In this document: positions 6,195 to 12,220 of the stretch, in pieces
Layout: the number at the start of each line of letters is the position of its first letter
How positions within the stretch are numbered: the stretch's first letter is position 1
From: DATNBT01 sp964579765
GTDB lineage: Bacteria; Acidobacteriota; Vicinamibacteria; Vicinamibacterales; CAVVIG01
Direction: 5' to 3'
DNA length: 12,220 bases
NCBI GenBank assembly: GCA_964579765.1
Contig: CAZOIK010000214.1
Span: forward strand, 1-12,220
Program-made: the position numbers and the translations under genes
The notes under the pieces: generated by a model
What the model was told of the DNA's origin: nothing
Database searches by the model: none
Seen by the model: the letters and a program-made list of their open reading frames with translations, nothing else

Positions 6195-7307
6195 ATGAAA
6201 AGCCTGCTGCCCGAATCCGATCGCATTCTGCTCGGTCCTGGACCGTCGATGACCTCGCCGCGCGTCATGCGCGCGATGTCCGCGCCGACTGTCGGTCATC
6301 TCGATCCGCTGATGGTCGCGATGCTCGACGACGTCCGCGCGAAGCTGACGCGGCTGTTCCGGGCGCCGGAGGGCTCGTTCGCTTTCGCGGTGTCGGGCAC
6401 CGGCACGTCGGGGATGGAAACCGCCGTCGCGAACACGGTGAAACAGGGGTCGCGCGTGACGGTCTTGATCAACGGGTACTTCGGGGATCGACTCGCGCAG
6501 ATGTGCGAGCGCTACGGCGCGACGGTCACGCGCGTGACCAGTGAGTGGGGCAGAGCCGTCGATCCGGCAACGCTCGAAAAGTCGCTCGCCTCGACGCCCG
6601 CGGACGTGGTCGCAATGGTGCACGGCGAGACGTCCACCGGCGTGCGCAATCCGGTCAAGGAACTCGCCGCGATCGCACAGAAGCACGGTGCCCTCACGAT
6701 CGTCGATGCGGTGACGTCGTTCGGCGCGGTGCCGCTCGAGATTGGCGCCTGGGGCGTGGACGTCTGCTACAGCTGCACGCAGAAGGGGCTCGGCGCGCCT
6801 TCCGGCCTCGCGCCGATCGTCTTCGCGCCGCGCGCGCTCGAGAAGGCCGTGAAGTGTCCGAGCTTCTACTTCGACCTGAACCTGCTCAAAGACTACTGGA
6901 TCGGCCGAAAGTATCACCACACCATGTCGTCGGCGCTCGTCTGCGCCCTCTACGAAGCGCTGACGATGGTCGAAGAAGAAGGCCTGGACGCCCGCTGGGC
7001 GCGGCACGAGCGGAATCAGAAGCTGTTCGTCGAGGGGCTGTCGCGCATCGGCTTGTCGCTGCTCCCGCCGGACAGCGATCGCCTGCACAGTCTCAGCACC
7101 GTGAAGATCCCCGAAGGCGTGGACGACGGGGCTGTTCGCAAGACGCTGCTCGAGGAGTACAGCATCGAGATCGGCGGCGGTCTCGGTCCGCTGGCCGGAA
7201 AGATCTGGCGCGTCGGCCTCATGGGCAACAGCTCGGCGCCGAGGCTGGTCGTGCTGCTGCTCGGAGCGTTGCAGAACGCGCTCGCGAGACAGCGCGTCAA
7301 TGCGTGA
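6195..7307 (+). CDS. Alanine-glyoxylate-type aminotransferase (class V, PLP-dependent)
   Basis: Fold-type I, class V PLP enzyme of the AGXT/serine-glyoxylate/phosphoserine group, 370 residues, a normal length. The N-terminus has the family segment LLGPGPSMTSPRVMRAM and then GHLDP. SGTGTSGMETA (67-77) forms the phosphate-binding region. HGETSTGVRNP (143-153) and the PLP-ring Asp in IVDAVTS (D171) follow. The Schiff-base Lys is in CTQKGLGAPSG (K197), and the substrate carboxylate Arg is probably R339 in IWRVGLMG. Expected reaction: transfer of an amino group from alanine or serine to glyoxylate, giving glycine. The aldolase upstream is of a type that makes glyoxylate, which supports that assignment, but related enzymes use other oxo acids. 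The start overlaps the aldolase stop by 4 nt (ATGA) and has a strong ribosome binding site. The end overlaps the M48 gene by 8 nt. Confidence 0.92.
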   Translation: MKSLLPESDRILLGPGPSMTSPRVMRAMSAPTVGHLDPLMVAMLDDVRAKLTRLFRAPEGSFAFAVSGTGTSGMETAVANTVKQGSRVTVLINGYFGDRLAQMCERYGATVTRVTSEWGRAVDPATLEKSLASTPADVVAMVHGETSTGVRNPVKELAAIAQKHGALTIVDAVTSFGAVPLEIGAWGVDVCYSCTQKGLGAPSGLAPIVFAPRALEKAVKCPSFYFDLNLLKDYWIGRKYHHTMSSALVCALYEALTMVEEEGLDARWARHERNQKLFVEGLSRIGLSLLPPDSDRLHSLSTVKIPEGVDDGAVRKTLLEEYSIEIGGGLGPLAGKIWRVGLMGNSSAPRLVVLLLGALQNALARQRVNA

Positions 7308-8739
7308 GCTTCGCGTCGCCACGATCGTCGCCTTGCTGGCGGCTGCGTGCGCGACGAATCCGGCCACAGGAGAGCGTCAGCTCTCCTTCATGAGCGAAGA
7401 GAAAGAGATCGCGCTCGGCCAGGAGAACGACGCCCAGGTTCGCAAGGAAATGGGCTCGTACGACGATCGCGCGCTGCAGGAGTACGTCACGAGCGTCGGC
7501 TTGAAGCTCACCATGGTGTCCGAGCGGCCGAACCTTCCCTGGCACTTCACCGTGGCCGACGTCCCCGCCGTCAACGCGTTCGCGCTGCCGGGCGGCTACA
7601 TCTATATAACGCGGGGCATCCTGCCGTTCCTCGACGACGAGTCGCAGTTGGCCGGCGTGCTCGGGCACGAGATCGGCCACGTGACGGCACGTCACGCGGC
7701 GCAGCAGTACTCCAAATCGACGCTGTCGCAGGTCGGCCTGCTCGCGACGGCGATTTTCGCGCCCGGCGGCGCGGCCATCGCCGAAGGCGGCGGCACCGGC
7801 CTCGGGCTGCTGCTTCTCAAGAACAGCCGTGACGACGAGGCGCAGGCGGATCAGTTGGGCGTGCGCTACGCGTCTCGCGCCGGATGGGATCCGGACGGCG
7901 TGCCGCGCATGCTGACGACGCTCGGCCGCATCGACGAGACGAGCGACAGCAAAGGCGTGCCGAACTGGCTGCAGACTCACCCGCAGCCCTCTGATCGCGT
8001 CGAGCGCGTGCAGGTCGCCGTTCGTGAAGCGGAGGGGACTGCTCCAAAGTTCACCACCGACAAGGACGGCTACCTGAAGCACATCGCCGGCATCGTCTGG
8101 GGCGACAACCCCGATCAGGGGATCGTGCGAGGCAGCAGCTTCTTTCACAAAGGGCTGCGCATTGCGGTCGATTTTCCCGCTGGTTGGACCATCGAGAACG
8201 GCCAGGTGGAAGTGGTCGCGAAGGAGCCGGGCGGGCGATCGGTCGTCGTGCTCGAGCCGATCCGCCGCGCGCAGGGGCGCACGATCGAGGACGTCGCGAT
8301 CGTCTCGATGCAGAATGCCGGCTTCCGCCAGGTCGAAGGCGCACAGACGACCATCAACGGCCTGACGGCGTATCTCGGCACATATGTCGGCGTCATGCGC
8401 GATCTCGGACGCGTGCAGATCCGCGCGCTGCACGTGCGCACCGACCGCGACGTGTATCTCGTCGCCGGCATCTCGCCGATCGACGTCTATCCCGGCGAGG
8501 AGCCGGTCTTCACGAAGAGCCTGCGATCGTTCCGCGGCCTCTCGCCGGCCGACGCCGAACGGCTCCAGCCCAATCGCATCCAGCTCTACACGGCCCGGCA
8601 GGGTGACACGTGGCAGAGCATCGCCGAACACGAAAGCACGGGCACCGTCAAAGCGACGACGCTCGCCATCATGAACGGGCATCCGGTCAACGACCAGCCG
8701 CTCCCGGGCGAACGGCTCAAGATCGTCGTCGGTGGCTAA
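7300..8739 (+). CDS. M48 family metalloprotease lipoprotein with LysM-like C-terminus
   Basis: Zinc endopeptidase related to periplasmic BepA/LoiP-type proteases, 479 residues. The N-terminus is a lipoprotein signal (lipobox AAAC, lipidated C17). The catalytic motif is HEIGH (H123-H127), and the third zinc ligand is in the DDEAQAD motif (E180). Substrate-region motifs include VNAFALPGGYIYITRG (91-106). About 185 residues after the protease domain (240-425) match no fold I can name; they look beta-rich. The last 50 residues (ARQGDTWQSIAEH ... LPGERLKIV) resemble a LysM or FimV-type repeat that binds peptidoglycan. The expected role is envelope protein quality control or cell-wall-associated proteolysis. 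The ATG at 7300 overlaps the aminotransferase by 8 nt, and the end overlaps the glycosyltransferase start by 8 nt, so it belongs to the same transcript. Confidence 0.93.
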   Translation: MRELRVATIVALLAAACATNPATGERQLSFMSEEKEIALGQENDAQVRKEMGSYDDRALQEYVTSVGLKLTMVSERPNLPWHFTVADVPAVNAFALPGGYIYITRGILPFLDDESQLAGVLGHEIGHVTARHAAQQYSKSTLSQVGLLATAIFAPGGAAIAEGGGTGLGLLLLKNSRDDEAQADQLGVRYASRAGWDPDGVPRMLTTLGRIDETSDSKGVPNWLQTHPQPSDRVERVQVAVREAEGTAPKFTTDKDGYLKHIAGIVWGDNPDQGIVRGSSFFHKGLRIAVDFPAGWTIENGQVEVVAKEPGGRSVVVLEPIRRAQGRTIEDVAIVSMQNAGFRQVEGAQTTINGLTAYLGTYVGVMRDLGRVQIRALHVRTDRDVYLVAGISPIDVYPGEEPVFTKSLRSFRGLSPADAERLQPNRIQLYTARQGDTWQSIAEHESTGTVKATTLAIMNGHPVNDQPLPGERLKIVVGG

Positions 8740-9484
8740 GCGCGTCCTTCACGCCGTCGCGAGCGCCGGAGCGGTCGGCTTCGGCGTCCTCGTCTACGCG
8801 TACCTGACCGTGCCCGACGTGCGGCCGCTCGTGAACGGCAATCCCACCACGACGGCGTTCATGCAGCTCCGGGTGGAAGAAGCGCGCGCGAAAGGCGAGC
8901 GTCCACGGCACGTGCAGCGCTGGGTCAGCTACACGCACATCTCGCCGGAGTTGAAGCGGGCCGTGCTCGTCGCCGAAGACGACGCGTTCTTCCAGCACGA
9001 AGGGATCGATTTCGAGCAGCTGCAGGAGTCGATCGAGGTGGACTGGGCGCGGGGACGGTTCAGCCGAGGCGCGAGCACGATCACGCAGCAGCTGGCGAAG
9101 AACCTGTATCTGTCACCGTCGAAGAACCCGCTGCGGAAGCTGCGCGAGCTCATCATCGCGCGCCGGCTGGAAGCCGAGTTGAAGAAGGCGCGGATCCTGG
9201 AGCTCTATCTGAACGTCATCGAGTGGGGCGACGGCGTGTACGGCGCGGAAGCCGCCGCGCAGACGTACTTTCACCAGCCCGCGTCGGCGCTGTCGGCCGC
9301 GCAGGCGGCGCTGCTGGCGGGCGCAATCGTCAATCCGAGGCTCTTGAACCCGGCGCACCCGACCGCGAGGCTGCTGCGGCGGCAACAGTTGATTCTCCGC
9401 CGGATGGGCGCCGTCTCGCCACCGCCAGGTCCGCTTGAATCCGCCGACCGCCGACAAATCGGCGTGACCAGTAGCTCGAGCTGA
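8732..9484 (+). CDS. mtgA: Monofunctional biosynthetic peptidoglycan transglycosylase (GT51)
   Basis: Membrane-anchored glycosyltransferase that polymerises lipid II into glycan strands, without the penicillin-binding domain of class A PBPs. It has 250 residues. There is one N-terminal membrane helix at about 7-26. GT51 motifs appear in order: VLVAEDDAFFQHEGID with catalytic E82, RGASTITQQLAKNLYL (112-127), ELKKARILELYLN, and NVIEWGDGVYGAEAAAQ with the second conserved E164, then AALLAGAIVNP. The start is a GTG at 8732, overlapping the M48 stop by 8 nt with no clear ribosome binding site, so translational coupling is likely. The final 25 or so residues (ending in four Ser) are unlike the family and lie in a 155-bp convergent overlap with the NlpC/P60 gene. 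Confidence 0.93.
   Translation: MAKRVLHAVASAGAVGFGVLVYAYLTVPDVRPLVNGNPTTTAFMQLRVEEARAKGERPRHVQRWVSYTHISPELKRAVLVAEDDAFFQHEGIDFEQLQESIEVDWARGRFSRGASTITQQLAKNLYLSPSKNPLRKLRELIIARRLEAELKKARILELYLNVIEWGDGVYGAEAAAQTYFHQPASALSAAQAALLAGAIVNPRLLNPAHPTARLLRRQQLILRRMGAVSPPPGPLESADRRQIGVTSSSS
9330..9484. other. 155-bp tail-to-tail overlap of two genes
   Basis: The 3' ends of the plus-strand glycosyltransferase gene and the minus-strand NlpC/P60 gene share these bases, both as open reading frames. The end of the conserved NlpC/P60 domain lies over only the last 45 or so bases of the glycosyltransferase gene. No terminator hairpin with a T-run is visible for either gene. Confidence 0.85.
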
Positions 9485-10004
9485 GGTGCTCGACGCGCAC
9501 GACGCCGCGCGAGCTCGGCGCGTGCACGAATTCGTCACCCGCGACGACGATGCCGACGTGCGAAGCGCCCCGCGCGACGGTGTGGAAGAACACGAGATCG
9601 CCCGGCTGCAGATCGTCGAGTTTGATCTTCCTGCCCACCTCGAACTGGTCGTGGACTTCGCGCGGCAGCGACACGCCGTATCGCGCGAACACCCACTGCG
9701 TGAACCCGCTGCAGTCGAATCCGCTCGGATCGCTCCCGCCGTTCCGGTACGGTGTACCGCGGAAGCTGAGCGCCGTCTCGACGAGCGTCGGCTCGCTCGG
9801 TGTGACGCCGCCGGGTGGCGTGGGCGACGGAGGCTGGGCGGCGGCGCCGGGCGTCGGCGTCGCGGGTGCGGTTGTGGCGGAGCCGGACGGCAGTGGGAAT
9901 GGACGAGGTTTAGGGGTGCCGCTCGACGCGCACGCCGATGTCACCACCGCGACGGCCACGGCGCCGACGCCCGCCAGGACATGCCGGTTTCTCAGAACTT
10001 CCAT
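9330..10004 (-). CDS. NlpC/P60 family cell-wall hydrolase lipoprotein
   Basis: Predicted peptidoglycan endopeptidase (cysteine peptidase of the NlpC/P60 group), 224 residues. The lipoprotein signal ends at C25 (TSAC). A Pro/Ala/Thr-rich linker follows (about 29-72). The catalytic domain (about 73-190) has the nucleophile in GFDCSGF (C98), His in ASHVGIV (H149) and a third polar residue in FVHAPSS (H161). The domain ends with YWSRRFVGGRRI, the usual family ending. Another 34 residues, Arg/Ser/Ala-rich, continue over the glycosyltransferase gene on the other strand and are probably non-functional run-on. The ATG at 10004 was chosen because the signal peptide starts there and GGGAGG lies 3 nt upstream; a longer frame from 10085 has no signal. 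It is divergent from the HNH gene. Confidence 0.93.
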   Translation of the reverse strand: MEVLRNRHVLAGVGAVAVAVVTSACASSGTPKPRPFPLPSGSATTAPATPTPGAAAQPPSPTPPGGVTPSEPTLVETALSFRGTPYRNGGSDPSGFDCSGFTQWVFARYGVSLPREVHDQFEVGRKIKLDDLQPGDLVFFHTVARGASHVGIVVAGDEFVHAPSSRGVVRVEHLSSSYWSRRFVGGRRIQADLAVARRRPSGGESTVAAAAASRSGAPGSRASD

Positions 10005-10007
10005 CGT

Positions 10008-10013
10008 CCTCCC
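10008..10013 (-). promoter_or_regulatory. Ribosome binding site of the NlpC/P60 gene
   Basis: The minus strand reads GGGAGG, then ACG, then the ATG at 10004. The spacing is short but the match is strong, and it fixes the start at the lipoprotein signal. Confidence 0.5.
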
Positions 10014-10058
10014 GTGCCTATCGGCCTGAACGACGGCGCGCCATAGTCCCTGTAAGCG

Positions 10059-10088
10059 TTGACACTGCGGCACTTCGTCGTGCAAAAT
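10059..10088 (+). promoter_or_regulatory. Sigma70-type promoter for the HNH gene
   Basis: A perfect -35 box TTGACA (10059-10064), an 18-bp spacer, and CAAAAT (10083-10088) as the -10 box, matching the consensus in 4 of 6 positions. Transcription would begin near 10095, about 11 nt before the GTG start at 10106, so the mRNA leader would be very short. It lies in the 101-bp divergent gap to the NlpC/P60 gene. Confidence 0.5.
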
Positions 10089-10105
10089 CCAGCGCAGGTC
10101 CCACT

Positions 10106-10639
10106 GTGGAGCAGACGCTGCTTCTCAACGCGTCGTACGAGCCTCTCAAGATCGTCCATTGGCAGAAAGCGGTCACGCTTTGGTGCCAGGGCAAGGTCGA
10201 GGTCATCTCCGTGTACGACCGGGAGGTGCGGGCCGTTTCGTTCAGTTTCAAGCTGCCCTCGGTCATTCGCCTGCTGCGCTATATCAAAATAAAGCGGCGG
10301 TTCGACTACGTCCCTTTTTCGCGCGCAAACATCTATGCGCGTGACGACCATCGTTGCCAGTACTGCGGCGAAGGGTTTGCCACGGCCGAACTGACCTTCG
10401 ATCACGTGGTGCCGGTTGCCCAGGGCGGCCGGAAGGACTGGGAAAACATCGTCACGTGCTGTGTCACGTGCAACCGTCGCAAGGGCGGCCGGACGCCGAC
10501 CGAGGCCGGCATGCACCTGCTCAAGGCGCCGAAGCGGCCTGATTCGGCGCCTGCGGTGCGCATTACGGTCGGCCTGCGTCATGCACCCGAGAGCTGGCGC
10601 GACTACCTCTACTGGAACGTCGAACTCGAAGACACATAG
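10106..10639 (+). CDS. HNH endonuclease family protein (small, zinc-binding)
   Basis: A 177-residue protein of a widespread HNH family whose biological role is not established as far as I know. The N-terminal third carries the conserved VEQTLLLNASYEPLKIV and KLPSVIRLLRYIKI, typical of this group. The HNH fold follows: first zinc pair C84 and C87 (CQYC), the catalytic segment FDHVVP (H100), N114 in DWENIV, and second zinc pair C119 and C122 (CVTC) followed by N123RRKGGRTP. The C-terminus (SWRDYLYWNVELED) is also family sequence. The GTG at 10106 was chosen because conserved sequence starts at VEQ and AGG lies 7 nt upstream. The longer frame from 9938 runs back through the NlpC/P60 gene and has no family resemblance. 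No methylase or other restriction partner is adjacent. It lies 3 nt before the propeller gene. Confidence 0.9.
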   Translation: MEQTLLLNASYEPLKIVHWQKAVTLWCQGKVEVISVYDREVRAVSFSFKLPSVIRLLRYIKIKRRFDYVPFSRANIYARDDHRCQYCGEGFATAELTFDHVVPVAQGGRKDWENIVTCCVTCNRRKGGRTPTEAGMHLLKAPKRPDSAPAVRITVGLRHAPESWRDYLYWNVELEDT

Positions 10640-10642
10640 CGA

Positions 10643-11656
10643 ATGTCCTCCCGCGTCACCGCCGTCCGCCCCATGTGGGCGATCGAAGGCGGCCGCCTCG
10701 CCATCGAAGGCTCCGGGTTTCCTGTGGACCAGCCGGCCCTGCCGGAGGTTCAGATCGGCGGTGTGGCGGCACGGGTCGTCCACGCGTCGTCGTCTGCGCT
10801 CGGCGTGATTGTACCAAGCGGGCTCGACGGTGGCCTGACCCCGATTCGCATTGAGGGCGTGACGGGGGAGACCCGGTTCGTCGAGATCGCGGCCCAGTTC
10901 GCGACCGGCCTTCACCAGGTGGACAACCCGGTGTTCGATCGCGAGGGCAATCTTTACGTCACTTACAGCGGCACGCGCGGGCAGCAGGTGCCCGTGTCGA
11001 TTTTCAAGGTCAGGCCGAACGGGACGCGCGAGACGTTCTCGTCGGGCATCGTCAACGCGACGTCGATGGCGATGGATCGCGCCGGACGGCTCTATGTCTC
11101 CAGCCGGTTCGAGGGAACCGTGTATCGCGTCGCGCCGGATGGCTCGTTCGAGCCCTTCGCCACCGACCTCGGCATTGCGTGCGGTCTGGCGTTCGCGGCC
11201 GATGGGACGCTGTTTGTCGGCGATCGCTCGGGCACGATCTTCAGGGTGGACGAATCGGGTAAGGCCGAGGCGTTCGCGACGCTGCCCTCCAGCGTGGCGG
11301 CGTTTCACCTCGCGATTGCCCCCGACGGCGCGGTCTGGGTGACCGGGCCCACGCTGTCAACCTACGACCCTGTCTATCAGGTGGCGCCCGACGGCTCGGT
11401 CACGACGCTCGACGTGCGGTTCGGCAGGCCGCAGGGCGTCGCGTTCGACGGCCACGGCGACGCGTTCGTCGTGGAAGCGCTCGCCGGCGCGAGCGGCCTC
11501 TACCGCGTGCGCCCATCCGCGACGCCCGAACTCGTGCTCGCCGGGCCCGGCCTGATCGGCGTCGCGTTCGATTCGACCGGGAACGTCGTCGTCTGCTCGA
11601 ACGAGACGGCGTATCGTCTGAGGCAGACCGTGCGTCAGGCCTCGCCCGTGTCGTAG
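10643..11656 (+). CDS. TIG-domain and NHL/SMP-30-like beta-propeller protein
   Basis: A 337-residue protein with two parts. Residues about 4-83 form an IPT/TIG immunoglobulin-like domain (PMWAIEGGRLAIEGSGF, then VQIGGVAARVV). Residues about 90-330 contain six repeats of an NHL/SMP-30-type pattern: hydrophobic-AFxxDGxLYV followed by a charged turn and a (V/I)(Y/F)RV strand. Examples are GLAFAADGTLFVGDR (181-195) and GVAFDGHGDAFVVE (265-278), indicating a six-bladed propeller. No signal peptide or membrane segment is present at the chosen ATG, 3 nt after the HNH stop, although such proteins are often exported. Possible roles include ligand binding or a lactonase/lyase-like activity; metal-binding catalytic residues are not obvious, so the function is unknown. 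Its 3' end overlaps the convergent APC permease gene by 22 bp. Confidence 0.87.
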   Translation: MSSRVTAVRPMWAIEGGRLAIEGSGFPVDQPALPEVQIGGVAARVVHASSSALGVIVPSGLDGGLTPIRIEGVTGETRFVEIAAQFATGLHQVDNPVFDREGNLYVTYSGTRGQQVPVSIFKVRPNGTRETFSSGIVNATSMAMDRAGRLYVSSRFEGTVYRVAPDGSFEPFATDLGIACGLAFAADGTLFVGDRSGTIFRVDESGKAEAFATLPSSVAAFHLAIAPDGAVWVTGPTLSTYDPVYQVAPDGSVTTLDVRFGRPQGVAFDGHGDAFVVEALAGASGLYRVRPSATPELVLAGPGLIGVAFDSTGNVVVCSNETAYRLRQTVRQASPVS

Positions 11657-12220
11657 TCGAGCTGGCGCGCGTCCTTGGCCACTTCTCGCGCGGCGTCCTG
11701 CGGGCTGAGCGTGAGCGCGATTGCCCAGTAGAAAATCGCAAGAGCGAATATCGCCACGACGGCGATGTCGATCCAATTCGGCAGGAGGTTGTGTCCGCCG
11801 CCGTAGCGGCCGAGCCAGCCGATGACGACGTGGCCCCCGAGCCACGGTCCCATCCAGATTGCGTTCTTGAGCGTCCGCTGCGCGGCGGTCCGTCCAACCC
11901 AGGCTCCGATCGCGAACAAGACGAGGCCGACCGCCATCGCGACGGCGAGCTTCCACGTCGTGTCGAACCCGCCCCAATACATGATCAGGTTCGCCGAGAC
12001 GAACGCCGTGGGCAGCAGGATTCTCGGCAGAGGGACGCGATACGAACGCGGGCGGTGGCCGTCCACCCTGTGCAACGCCGCCAGCGAGAGCGGCGCGAAA
12101 CCATACATGATCGCCGTCGCCGCCGTGACGACGCTGACGAGCGCGTTCCAGCTCTTGAACGGCCCGAATGCCAGCGTGCCGACGACGGCCGCGACGAGAA
12201 TCGACACGACGGGCACGCCC
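11635..12220 (-). CDS. APC family amino-acid permease, C-terminal part (start outside the window)
   Basis: The last 195 residues of a secondary transporter of the amino acid-polyamine-organocation superfamily. Five membrane helices are visible: VSILVAAVVGTLAFGPF, then SVVTAATAIMYGFAPLSLAA, a helix around ILLPTAFVSANLIMYW, WKLAVAMAVGLVLFAIGAW, and finally DIAVVAIFALAIFYWAIAL. The pattern SWNALVSVVTAATAIMYG and the Arg/Pro-rich cytoplasmic loop (HRPRSYRVPLPR) match the late helices of APC transporters. The short polar tail ends in DYDTGEA. The GTG at 12216 is an internal Val codon, not a start: the reading frame stays open to the edge. The substrate is probably an amino acid, but this cannot be specified from the C-terminus. 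Confidence 0.88.
   Translation of the reverse strand, partial: GVPVVSILVAAVVGTLAFGPFKSWNALVSVVTAATAIMYGFAPLSLAALHRVDGHRPRSYRVPLPRILLPTAFVSANLIMYWGGFDTTWKLAVAMAVGLVLFAIGAWVGRTAAQRTLKNAIWMGPWLGGHVVIGWLGRYGGGHNLLPNWIDIAVVAIFALAIFYWAIALTLSPQDAAREVAKDARQLDYDTGEA

Larger units (their letters stand above)
5291..6198 (+). pseudogene. DapA-family aldolase, 4-hydroxy-2-oxoglutarate aldolase-like, broken by a frameshift
   Basis: Class I aldolase of the DapA/HOGA family. The first frame runs from the ATG at 5291 (or 5300) to about 5581 and carries RGVFAPIPTPF and the GTTGEAVLL substrate loop. The rest continues in another frame to the TGA at 6196-6198, with TPGFYKSQ (Tyr), YNFTGVTG, the Schiff-base Lys in VGVKESGGD, and LAGSAATF. 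Left alone, the first frame stops at 5644. The break coincides with three tandem CGCCG units (5570-5584). Deleting one unit gives QAVRRAAALGADAVLV and an ordinary length of about 300 residues. The Arg of true dihydrodipicolinate synthases (GRTG) is replaced by Val (GVTG). The C-terminal half, with the GVGARGGI and GCDVGVPRLPL segments, resembles HOGA1, so 4-hydroxy-2-oxoglutarate aldolase is more likely than DapA. It overlaps dppC by 59 nt and the aminotransferase by 4 nt. A sequencing or assembly error is possible. Confidence 0.85.

Noticed and set aside
5605..6198. The second aldolase half as an independent intact gene starting at the ATG at 5605 or 5641
   Set aside because: The fragment would lack the substrate loop and first beta strands of the barrel, and the preceding frame supplies exactly those missing parts.
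4494..7307. A very long plus-strand reading frame (937 codons) beginning inside dppC and ending with the aminotransferase
   Set aside because: Only the part from 6195 on is family sequence. The earlier 567 codons are Arg/Ala-rich translation of dppC and the aldolase in a wrong frame, kept open by high GC content. It is not a fusion.
5988..8682. Two long minus-strand reading frames (459 and 461 codons) opposite the aminotransferase and M48 genes
   Set aside because: Their products are Arg/His/Asp-rich low-information sequence typical of antisense shadows in GC-rich genes, without any family motif.
9938..10105. N-terminal extension of the HNH protein
   Set aside because: It runs through the NlpC/P60 signal region on the opposite strand, is Arg/Pro-rich, and ends where strongly conserved HNH-family sequence begins. 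A promoter also lies inside it.

Overview
This is a GC-rich, densely packed chromosomal window. It looks like a Gram-negative-type soil bacterium, most plausibly of the Acidobacteriota (Vicinamibacteria-like). That placement is inference from base composition, the number of predicted lipoproteins, and protein family flavour; no rRNA or marker gene is present to confirm it. No tRNA, rRNA, insertion sequence, prophage, CRISPR array or known defence system was seen.

Layout. Positions 1-1382 (minus strand) hold a small helix-turn-helix protein followed by a secreted subtilisin-like S8 peptidase that runs off the left edge. A divergent intergenic region with several inverted repeats (1383-1668) separates them from a plus-strand chain of seven tightly coupled genes (1669-9484). 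In order these are an oligopeptide-type ABC substrate-binding lipoprotein, two DppB/DppC-type permeases, a DapA-family aldolase resembling 4-hydroxy-2-oxoglutarate aldolase (frameshifted here), an alanine-glyoxylate-type aminotransferase, an M48 metalloprotease lipoprotein with a LysM-like tail, and a monofunctional peptidoglycan glycosyltransferase. Every junction in the chain overlaps or is separated by one base. A minus-strand NlpC/P60 lipoprotein converges on the glycosyltransferase with a 155-bp overlap. Divergent from it are a conserved small HNH protein and a TIG-NHL beta-propeller protein (plus strand). The window closes with the 3' part of an APC-family amino-acid permease on the minus strand, overlapping the propeller gene by 22 bp.

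How the genes may work together. Peptides would be captured by the lipoprotein and imported by the permease pair; no ATPase gene is in the window. The aldolase and aminotransferase are the types that act in succession in glyoxylate production and detoxification (4-hydroxy-2-oxoglutarate to pyruvate plus glyoxylate, then glyoxylate plus alanine to glycine plus pyruvate). This suggests use of hydroxyproline-type peptides, but that is inference. The downstream M48, glycosyltransferase and NlpC/P60 genes form an envelope or peptidoglycan group.

The most striking sequence-level observation is that the aldolase reading frame is broken at three tandem CGCCG pentamers (5570-5584). Removing one pentamer restores a textbook family sequence, so this is a slippage mutation, a switchable site, or an assembly error.
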